Positions 34,698 through 41,533 of a stretch of 41,533 bases of DNA are shown here, in pieces. Source of the DNA: Candidatus Zhuqueibacterota bacterium. GTDB taxonomy: Bacteria > Zhuqueibacterota > Zhuqueibacteria > Residuimicrobiales > Oceaniaggregativiventaceae. The translations under genes and the position numbers were made by a program. Position 1 is the first letter of the stretch. Every line of letters begins with the position of its first letter. Location of the stretch: positions 1 through 41,533 of the forward strand of contig WJME01000286.1 in NCBI GenBank assembly GCA_014728115.1. The letters are read 5' to 3'. The notes under the pieces were generated by a model. That model did not search any database. It saw nothing but the letters and a program-made list of their open reading frames with translations, and was not told the DNA's origin.

Positions 34698-36410
34698 TTA
34701 CGGATCAATCATTATTCGTTCAACAAGTAAATACACTGTAGCCAGCTGAGAGGCGGCCACAATAATATCTTTGGTCAGCTCCCACCAATCACGCGGTGGT
34801 TTTTCCGGTATAAATATTTCATCGCCATCATAGATGATCGTATCACCGTCAGGATCCATCCATTCACCGGTTTTTGATTTGATCACCCGGGTTTTTCGCT
34901 TTTGTGCGTTCCAGTTATATCCACCTGCCAGGGTCAGATAATAATCCAAATCCTGACCCGGTCGATAGGGATACAGACCCGGTGTGACCACCTGCCCCAC
35001 GACTGAGACCGTCAACCCTCTTGTAGGGATAACAATGACATCTTTATTTTTGAGCACAATGTCGTGTCGTGTGTCATCTCGTTTCAAGAGTCGTTCAAAA
35101 TCTATTGGCATCAGACCAGCGCGCTCGCGGTATTTGAATTTAAAGTATTCTCGTTCGATTTCGGTCATCTCTTGAGGTCGCATGGTCAAAAGCCGTTCGA
35201 ATTCCGGATCGGTTTTTTCCTGCAAGGATGAACGCAACACATAGGCTTGATCGAGAGCGGCGAGATCGGTAAACCCGCCGGCACGCTCGATAACCTCGGA
35301 CAAGAGTGTATGATGATCGATCGCATAGCTACCGGGATATCGCACCTGACCTTCGACCTCGACATCATATTTCAGGTGATAATCAGAAAGGGCAGAGATA
35401 AAGATGCGGTCATCAGGATGTAAATCCCTGTCAAGGGTCTTTTGCAGATCACGAGTACCATATAGGGGCAATTCCAAAGTCACGGGATTGCTCTTTGCCT
35501 CGAACCGAACCAACCGCAACTCGCTAGAGTCGGCATCAAAACGCAAGCCATGCGCCATATCGATCAGGTCTCCGATGCAATCACCAGGTACAAACTCATA
35601 TTCACCCGGATTATTGACCGCCCCGGCGATTTCTACCATCCCGGCCCGGGGATGAATAAAGGGCACCATGATCACATCACCATCCAGCAGATAAGGATTG
35701 CTTTCCATCTCGCCCAGTAGAAACGCCCGTTTCAAATCGGCATAAACCTTTTCCCCTTTTTGGCGTTGAACCACAATTCGACGCCAGGATGGCCGCTGAT
35801 CAACACTCTTTAACCGTTGCGATGAGTTGCTCGGCGGGGCCAATTCCTGGAACGGTTGGCGGGCTGTAGATTCCGGTGGTTTGACCATATTCAATTCGGA
35901 TGTATCTGAAACTGCAAAGCCCCCGGCAAGCGCAAGGGCATCTGATGTTCGCGACATTGCATCTACGGTATATAGCCCGGGATTGGCCACTGCCCCGGTC
36001 ACGGTGACCCTGAAGGAACGCAATTCCAGCAAATATATGGTGATCTGAACGGAACTGAATCGCGTTTGCACAGCTGATTTGATGGCTTCGCGGGCATTGG
36101 CCAGTGAGGATTCGGCAACCTGCACCTGGCCGACATTGGGAATATAGACAAACCCCTCTGGGTTGACCGTGATTTCGTGGTCCAAATCTTCGCGTCCAAT
36201 GATCGAGACCAGAAAAACGTCACCAGGGCCAACGATATATTCACGGGGATCGATTTTCTTTTCCAGAACCGGTCGGGTTTTAGGAGAAATGGTTTTTGAA
36301 GGCTCTTGCATCTTTTTCAGTTGTTCGAGTTCAGACAGGCCTGCAGGGACATTTTGACTCCAAACCGTTGATATCAAACAGAGCAGAATTGACAGCGTTG
36401 TGAGTTTCAT
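34698..36410 (-). CDS. Polysaccharide export protein with SLBB repeats (Wza-like)
   Basis: The 570-residue protein starts with a signal peptide (cut near VWSQ), followed by a Poly_export domain (about 52-125, YIVGPGDVFLVSII, NPEGFVYIPNVGQV) and several SLBB domains (VTVTGAVANPGLYTV near 133; MVEIAGAVNNPGEYEFV; VEVEGQVRYPGSYAI; VSVVGQVVTPGLYPY). The final 25 residues contain a hydrophobic helix (IIVAASQLATVYLLV), fitting outer membrane insertion. It should form the outer exit of a surface polysaccharide pathway. Overlaps wecB by four bases. Confidence 0.9.
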   Translation of the reverse strand: MKLTTLSILLCLISTVWSQNVPAGLSELEQLKKMQEPSKTISPKTRPVLEKKIDPREYIVGPGDVFLVSIIGREDLDHEITVNPEGFVYIPNVGQVQVAESSLANAREAIKSAVQTRFSSVQITIYLLELRSFRVTVTGAVANPGLYTVDAMSRTSDALALAGGFAVSDTSELNMVKPPESTARQPFQELAPPSNSSQRLKSVDQRPSWRRIVVQRQKGEKVYADLKRAFLLGEMESNPYLLDGDVIMVPFIHPRAGMVEIAGAVNNPGEYEFVPGDCIGDLIDMAHGLRFDADSSELRLVRFEAKSNPVTLELPLYGTRDLQKTLDRDLHPDDRIFISALSDYHLKYDVEVEGQVRYPGSYAIDHHTLLSEVIERAGGFTDLAALDQAYVLRSSLQEKTDPEFERLLTMRPQEMTEIEREYFKFKYRERAGLMPIDFERLLKRDDTRHDIVLKNKDVIVIPTRGLTVSVVGQVVTPGLYPYRPGQDLDYYLTLAGGYNWNAQKRKTRVIKSKTGEWMDPDGDTIIYDGDEIFIPEKPPRDWWELTKDIIVAASQLATVYLLVERIMIDP

Positions 36411-37519
36411 ATTGTTCTTTTTCCTTGACTGATGGCTTTAAAAACATCAACGATCCTTTTTGCCGCATGTCCATCCCATAATGGAGGAACCTGGTGTTCA
36501 TCGGTTTTATCAGACCAGACCCGGGCAAATGCATCCAAAATTGCGGTAGGATCAGAGCCTACCAGCTGGTTGGTTCCCATATCCACAGTGATTGGGCGCT
36601 CGGTATTTTCCCGCAACGTGATACAAGGGATGCCCAAGAAGGTCGATTCTTCCTGAATCCCACCCGAATCGGTAAGCAATAACCTGGCCTGGCTCATCAT
36701 TCTCATAAATGAAAGATATCCCAAAGGATCGATAATATGCAGATTGTTCATTTCTCTGATCCTGGGCTCCAGCCCGAATTGAATCAGCATTTTTTTGGTA
36801 CGTGGATGAATTGGAAAATAAACCGGGCATTTTTTTTGTATTTGATCTATGGCATCGAAAATCCCGCGCAGCACGGTCCGGTTATCAACATTTGAAGGAC
36901 GATGCAGAGTCATCAGGGCGTACTCACCGGGCTGTGCATTCAACTCTTGCAGGATATTCGATGCTTTTGCCTTTTCCAAGTGTTCTACCAGCGAATCGAT
37001 CATGACGTTCCCGACAAAATGAATCTTTTCATCGCTGATGCCTTCTTTTTTTAAATTCTCCATCCCGCTGTGCTCGGTCACAAAGAGCAGGTCGGAAATC
37101 GCGTCGGTCATGATCCGATTGATCTCTTCGGGCATTGAACGGTCAAAGCTTCGCAGGCCTGCCTCGACATGGGCTACCGGGATATGTAATTTAGAGGCCA
37201 CAAGCGATGCTGCCAGCGTAGAGTTTACATCGCCCACCACCACAATCCAATCCGGTGTTTCCTGCAAAAACACCTTTTCCAGCTCGATCATGACGGCTGC
37301 GGTTTGTTTGGCATGCGTTCCGGAGCCAACCCCGAGGTAAAGATCAGGTTCGGGCATTTTTAATTCGTGAAAGAATATTTTTGACATTTTCTCATCATAA
37401 TGCTGACCGGTATGGATGAGAAACGGCTCAAATGCGTCTGTTTGCTTAAAAAGACGGTGAATGGGTGCGACTTTCATAAAGTTGGGTCGCGCACCGACAA
37501 TACTCGCGATTTTAAACAC
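36407..37519 (-). CDS. wecB: UDP-N-acetylglucosamine 2-epimerase (non-hydrolysing)
   Basis: The 370-residue enzyme interconverts UDP-GlcNAc and UDP-ManNAc. Motifs: IVGARPNFMKVAPI at the start, HTGQHYDEKMS, GDVNSTLAASLVA, HVEAGLRSFDRSMPEEINR, TDSGGIQEE and LRENTERP. It supplies a precursor for surface polysaccharide; the exporter gene follows with an ATGA overlap, and rfbB precedes it by 8 nt. Confidence 0.94.
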   Translation of the reverse strand: MFKIASIVGARPNFMKVAPIHRLFKQTDAFEPFLIHTGQHYDEKMSKIFFHELKMPEPDLYLGVGSGTHAKQTAAVMIELEKVFLQETPDWIVVVGDVNSTLAASLVASKLHIPVAHVEAGLRSFDRSMPEEINRIMTDAISDLLFVTEHSGMENLKKEGISDEKIHFVGNVMIDSLVEHLEKAKASNILQELNAQPGEYALMTLHRPSNVDNRTVLRGIFDAIDQIQKKCPVYFPIHPRTKKMLIQFGLEPRIREMNNLHIIDPLGYLSFMRMMSQARLLLTDSGGIQEESTFLGIPCITLRENTERPITVDMGTNQLVGSDPTAILDAFARVWSDKTDEHQVPPLWDGHAAKRIVDVFKAISQGKRTI

Positions 37520-37527
37520 TCGACCCC

Positions 37528-38532
37528 CTATACGTGCTGATAATGAGATTTGTAATATTCAAGATATTCGCCGGTTTTTATTTTTTCCCACCATGCAGTA
37601 TTCTCGCGATACCATTGAATAGTCGACTTTATTGCCTCTACAAATGAAAAGGACGGCTGCCAGCCCAATTGTTGTATTTTTTCGGTCTCAACAGAATAGC
37701 GCCGATCATGCCCTAACCGATCTGCAATAAAAGTCTTCAAGGAAGCGGGCTTGCCCAGTTCCTGAAGGATGAGATCTGTGATGTCCAGGTTTGTCATTTC
37801 ATTTCCACCGCCGACATTATAAACCTCTCCATCCTCTCCCCTGGAGATGAGAAAGTCGATGGCATCGCAATGATCTACAACATAGATCCAATCGCGTACA
37901 TTTTTTCCGTCTCCATAGATGGGAAGCGATTTGTCCTCGATGGCGTTGGTGACAAACAGGGGGATTAATTTTTCAGGATATTGATAAGGGCCGTAATTGT
38001 TGGAACACCGGGTGATCACCACTGGCAAGCCATAGGTCTTGTAATAGGAATAGGCGAGGCGATCGGCTCCGGCCTTGGAGGCGGAATAGGGACTGGAAGG
38101 TTCCAGCACATCGGTCTCTTTGAAGGACCCCTTTAAAATACTGCCATAGACTTCGTCCGTGCTGATCTGAATAAATTTTCCAACACCGGATTTTCGGGCC
38201 GCTTCCAGTAATACAAATGCACCATAGACATCGGTTTGGATAAAATCATCAGGAGAGCCGATCGATCGATCGACATGGCTCTCTGCAGCGAAATTTACCA
38301 CAATATCAATGTCGGGCATCAGGGTTGCCACCAGATCCTTATCACAAATATCACCTTTGATAAATCGATAGTTGGATTCTTTTTCTATAGCGGAGAGATT
38401 TTCAAGATTCCCGGCATAGGTTAACTTGTCGAGATTGGTGATATGAACCTCATTCCCATACTTTTGCAGCAAATAATGGATATAATTGCTACCGATAAAA
38501 CCGGCACCCCCGGTCACCAGATATCGTTTCAT
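37528..38532 (-). CDS. rfbB: dTDP-glucose 4,6-dehydratase
   Basis: The 334-residue short-chain dehydrogenase-like enzyme has the NAD loop GGAGFIGSNYI, the catalytic TDEVYG and YSASKAGADRL motifs, and RCSNNYGPYQYPEKLIPL with the family's substrate-binding run. It makes the 4-keto-6-deoxy sugar from which rhamnose and other deoxysugars arise. Other rfb genes (A, C, D) are not in the window, so they must be elsewhere or beyond it. It heads the polysaccharide operon. Confidence 0.94.
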   Translation of the reverse strand: MKRYLVTGGAGFIGSNYIHYLLQKYGNEVHITNLDKLTYAGNLENLSAIEKESNYRFIKGDICDKDLVATLMPDIDIVVNFAAESHVDRSIGSPDDFIQTDVYGAFVLLEAARKSGVGKFIQISTDEVYGSILKGSFKETDVLEPSSPYSASKAGADRLAYSYYKTYGLPVVITRCSNNYGPYQYPEKLIPLFVTNAIEDKSLPIYGDGKNVRDWIYVVDHCDAIDFLISRGEDGEVYNVGGGNEMTNLDITDLILQELGKPASLKTFIADRLGHDRRYSVETEKIQQLGWQPSFSFVEAIKSTIQWYRENTAWWEKIKTGEYLEYYKSHYQHV

Positions 38533-38741
38533 CTTTTTCTCCCATTAACTGTAACATTCTATCGCGGGATGCAGAATACAAAAAATACAATTCCATTCTT
38601 AAAAAGTCAAACTTAATTTCACCCGCTTGCTGATATCCATACCTGCCACAGAGTCATTATGCAGAAATCAACTTGTGTTTGAAATTAGCGAATAAATCCT
38701 GTATATTAACAGATACAGAAACAGTACACATTGAGGTTTGG

Positions 38742-40484
38742 ATGGCACAAACAGACGATAATCGAATCGCGCTGGCACAACTAAATGCTGTTGTCGGCGA
38801 CTTGCAAGGCAACCAAAAACAGGTTCTCGATTTTATGGAAAAGGCAAAAAATCAGGAATGTGATTTAATTGCTTTCCCGGAACTGTATATCTGCGGTTAT
38901 CCCCCGGAGGATCTTGTGTACCGCAAACGTTTTCTTGCAGATCAAAAAGAGATCCTCTCAGAAATTGCCCAGCAAACAGACGATATGATCACGGTGCTGG
39001 GATTCATCGATTATGATGATGAAAATGTCTATAACGCCGCGGCAGTGATGCAGAAAGGGAGCATTATCGCCACCTACCACAAGATCAATTTGCCCAATTA
39101 CAGCGTATTTGATGAAGAGAGATACTTTACAGCCGGTGCGCGTCCTCTGGTCCTGGATATCGAGGGATTTCGCATAGGTATCAGTATTTGTGAAGATATC
39201 TGGGTCGCAGGCAGCGCACCCGAGGCAGAGGCATTTGCAGGAGGAGCGCATCTCTTACTGAATATTTCAGCCTCGCCCTATTACAAGCATAAAGGACAGG
39301 AACGCCTGGATCTCATGCGCTCGAGAGCAGAATATACAGGCACGGTGGTTGCGTATAACAACCTGGTCGGGGGGCAGGATGAACTGGTATTTGACGGACA
39401 GAGCATTATCGTGCATCCTGACGGATCTGTGATGGCTTCGGGCAAACCATTCGAGCAGGATCTGATTCTTTGTGATATCCCCAAATCAGAACTAAAGCCT
39501 TTTCGCCATCAGGAACGCGTTCTTCGTGCGGCAAATTCCTTTATCAATCCCTATTCAGGAATCCAAACCGCTCATTTAACCGTGCCCTCAAAAGAGCGGA
39601 ACCCCATTGAATCAATCCAACGGCCTGTCCAGGAACTGGAAGCTGAAATCTATCAGGCTCTGGTCCTTGGATTGCGCGATTATGTGCATAAAAACGGATT
39701 CGAAAAAATCACCCTGGGACTGAGCGGAGGGGTGGATTCTGCTCTGGTGACCATCCTGGCGCATGATGCTCTGGGGGCTGAAAATGTTATCGCGGTGAGT
39801 ATGCCCTCCCAGTATTCTTCAACAGGAAGCATAACAGATTCCGAACAACTGACTCGAAATCTCGATATCAGATTCATCAAATTGCCCATAAAAGAGATTT
39901 TTATGAGCTATTTAGAGCAATTACAGTCCTATTTTCAAGGTCTGGCCAGTGATATCACAGAAGAAAACCTGCAGGCCAGAATCCGGGGAACTCTCTTGAT
40001 GGCTTTTTCCAATAAATTTGGTTGGCTGGTTCTGGCAACCGGCAACAAGAGCGAAGTCAGTGTGGGTTACTCTACAATCTATGGAGACATGGTCGGTGGA
40101 TTTTCACCTCTCAAGGATGTCTACAAAATGATGGTCTATCGTCTCTGCCGGTATCGTAACAGGATTGCCGGTTATGATATTGTTCCCGAGGCGATTTTGA
40201 CCAAAGCCCCCTCGGCAGAATTACGTCCAGATCAAAAGGATGAGGATTCATTGCCTCCTTATGAAATGTTGGACAAAATCCTGGAATCGTATGTGGAACA
40301 AGAGCAGAGTGTAGACGAAATCGTGGAACAGGGGTTTGACCGCGAGATTGTGCAAAAGGTGGCCAGGCTGGTGGACGTCAATGAATACAAGCGTCGCCAG
40401 GCAGCACCGGGTATAAAAATCACACCCAGAGCGTTTGGCAAAGACCGGCGCATGCCCATCACCAATCATTATCGTGCTAAATAA
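38742..40484 (+). CDS. nadE: Glutamine-dependent NAD+ synthetase
   Basis: ATG 38742 follows GAGG by 5 nt; a longer frame from 38673 lacks support. The 580-residue protein has an N-terminal nitrilase-like glutaminase domain (Glu in FPELYI, Lys in YHKINLPNYSVFDE, Cys in ISICEDIW) and a C-terminal synthetase with the ATP loop LSGGVDS (about 327-333), then GNKSEVSVGYSTIYGDM and KAPSAELRPDQKDEDSLPPY. It makes NAD from deamido-NAD, ATP and glutamine. It is transcribed alone and ends in a strong terminator. Confidence 0.96.
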   Translation: MAQTDDNRIALAQLNAVVGDLQGNQKQVLDFMEKAKNQECDLIAFPELYICGYPPEDLVYRKRFLADQKEILSEIAQQTDDMITVLGFIDYDDENVYNAAAVMQKGSIIATYHKINLPNYSVFDEERYFTAGARPLVLDIEGFRIGISICEDIWVAGSAPEAEAFAGGAHLLLNISASPYYKHKGQERLDLMRSRAEYTGTVVAYNNLVGGQDELVFDGQSIIVHPDGSVMASGKPFEQDLILCDIPKSELKPFRHQERVLRAANSFINPYSGIQTAHLTVPSKERNPIESIQRPVQELEAEIYQALVLGLRDYVHKNGFEKITLGLSGGVDSALVTILAHDALGAENVIAVSMPSQYSSTGSITDSEQLTRNLDIRFIKLPIKEIFMSYLEQLQSYFQGLASDITEENLQARIRGTLLMAFSNKFGWLVLATGNKSEVSVGYSTIYGDMVGGFSPLKDVYKMMVYRLCRYRNRIAGYDIVPEAILTKAPSAELRPDQKDEDSLPPYEMLDKILESYVEQEQSVDEIVEQGFDREIVQKVARLVDVNEYKRRQAAPGIKITPRAFGKDRRMPITNHYRAK

Positions 40485-40576
40485 ATGACTTGACTTTTTT
40501 CAACAATCTTTATATAATAATATAGCGTTCTGAATTACATTCACCCACTATCTGTTATTCAGCCTGCCGATTTTTT

Positions 40577-40617
40577 GCTGTAATCCCAATTCCTGCCTGG
40601 GATTACAGCTTTTTTTT
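40577..40617 (+). terminator. Intrinsic terminator of nadE
   Basis: GCTGTAATCCCA (40577-40588) pairs perfectly with TGGGATTACAGC (40598-40609) and is followed by eight T (40610-40617). The right arm and T-run are also the last codons and stop of the convergent glycosyltransferase gene. Confidence 0.9.
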
Positions 40618-41505
40618 ACGCTCACCTAAAATAGCTTTACGTCCACGATAAAACCCAATAGCATATCTCGTTAATACCGCAAGCGCAAGAGGAGATAAAA
40701 GCAAAAACTTGACAAAATATCCAAAGTTCGACTTGAGCAACCGCAGGCTGATCGCAGCCCATTTTACAAACGGCAACAAGGGAATCAGAACGGGATATTG
40801 GACAAACACTTTGCCCTTGAGATCGTATTTGTGACGATTGATCGCCGCTCCATACCCCAACTCATATTGATTTTTGAACACCTTTTTCAGGCTGGTGCGA
40901 TTGCGATGCCAGATAATCGCTTTGGGTTGATGATAAAGTTGCTCTCCGTCTTTGACGAGCTTGCGCGTATATATGCTATCACTGCCCTTGACCTGATCCG
41001 CAAACAGACCATGGTTCTTAAAAATATCCGCATCAAAGGAAACATTGCAAGTTCCAAAATGCGTCTTTTCTGTGGTGGGATGGGGCGTGATCAAGTCGCT
41101 GAATTCCAGACAATAATCGAGAGTGCCGACGATACTCGATGGGGTGCCATTCTTTACCATTCCGCCCACAACACTGTGGCCCTGTTCATGCGTTTCAATC
41201 AGAGTGTGCAACCAGTCTTCACGCACAATACAGTCGGTATCGGTAAAAGCCAGAATTCTGCCCTTTGCCTGCTCTATGGCAACATTGCGAGCCGTGCCCG
41301 GAAAGGCACGCTCTTTTTTTTCCAGCACCCGCACCTGAGGATATTTTTGACGAATCAGTTCTGCAGTATCATCGCCTGTGGATTCGACGACAAGAACTTC
41401 ATAGCGATAAGAGGTCTTTTGCCGGAAAATAGAATCCAGGGCATCGAAAATGGTGTGTTTTTGATTAAAAGAGGGGATAATAATCGAAGCATCCGGATCA
41501 GACAT
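40603..41505 (-). CDS. Family 2 glycosyltransferase, membrane-associated
   Basis: The 300-residue protein has a GT-A fold opening ASIIIPSFNQKHTIFDALDSI, the VLVVESTGDDTAELI strand and a metal-binding DxD (FTDTDC). The C-terminal 70 residues contain hydrophobic stretches (FVQYPVLIPLLPFVKWAA, FVKFLLLSPLALAVLT) that should sit in the inner membrane. It likely adds a sugar during surface polysaccharide assembly; the acceptor is unknown. AGGATG precedes ATG. Its last codons (KKKL, stop) lie inside the nadE terminator. Confidence 0.88.
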   Translation of the reverse strand: MSDPDASIIIPSFNQKHTIFDALDSIFRQKTSYRYEVLVVESTGDDTAELIRQKYPQVRVLEKKERAFPGTARNVAIEQAKGRILAFTDTDCIVREDWLHTLIETHEQGHSVVGGMVKNGTPSSIVGTLDYCLEFSDLITPHPTTEKTHFGTCNVSFDADIFKNHGLFADQVKGSDSIYTRKLVKDGEQLYHQPKAIIWHRNRTSLKKVFKNQYELGYGAAINRHKYDLKGKVFVQYPVLIPLLPFVKWAAISLRLLKSNFGYFVKFLLLSPLALAVLTRYAIGFYRGRKAILGERKKKL

Positions 41506-41533
41506 GAGTTCATCCTAACATAGTGAAATAACC

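Noticed and set aside
40798..41523. Plus-strand frame of 241 codons at the right edge
   Set aside because: It is antisense to the glycosyltransferase gene with its DxD motif; no ribosome binding site.

Overview
The window looks like a chromosomal segment of a Gram-negative bacterium from the FCB side of the tree, of the KSB1/Calditrichota/Marinimicrobia kind (inference). The reasons are a TonB-dependent receptor with STN and carboxypeptidase-like domains, a DUF4249-like lipoprotein, an OmpA protein with thrombospondin type-3 repeats, a Wza-like polysaccharide exporter, and secreted proteins ending in the YPNPFNP...WDGRD...GLYFYK sorting domain. Several promoters fit an ordinary TTGACA-17-TATAAT pattern. 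No rRNA, tRNA or CRISPR array was seen.

Left part (1-5600), AT-rich and untidy. The first bases are probably the start of a minus-strand transposase whose outer end cuts off a beta-helix/TPR/sorting-domain gene (61-1644). A gene-free stretch (1645-3195) follows, full of degenerate duplications, palindromic repeats and gene relics, including a decayed copy of the 5' end of the TonB receptor gene found 4.8 kb downstream. A clear promoter then starts an apparent operon: a small secreted four-cysteine protein, a periplasmic thioredoxin-like/TPR protein lacking the second redox cysteine, a DUF4249-like lipoprotein and the TonB receptor. Base composition switches from AT-rich to GC-rich at the ATGA overlap between genes two and three.

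Middle (10.1-19.8 kb): a minus-strand mazEF-type toxin-antitoxin pair with a consensus promoter and a direct-repeat operator candidate, ornithine aminotransferase, tryptophanyl-tRNA synthetase, a Phd/ParE-type toxin-antitoxin pair, an S9 peptidase, a repeat-rich spacer with a perfect 15-bp inverted repeat, a small lipoprotein-like protein carrying a permuted sorting-domain signature, a cell-wall amidase and a methyltransferase.

Core block (19.9-26.7 kb, minus strand): pyrR-pyrB-pyrC, rplM-rpsI, rpsB-tsf, pyrH-frr. It has a terminator hairpin directly ahead of pyrR (likely PyrR attenuation) and a terminator between tsf and pyrH. The dihydroorotase has Glu where the family has its catalytic Asp.

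Right part (26.9-41.5 kb): an OmpA-like protein, a small unknown protein, lysA with an Ig-like lipoprotein upstream of it, a dockerin-like secreted protein followed by a sorting-domain protein, a four-helix bundle protein, and a surface polysaccharide group on the minus strand (SLBB exporter, wecB, rfbB). The segment ends with nadE and a convergent family 2 glycosyltransferase whose last codons lie inside the nadE terminator.
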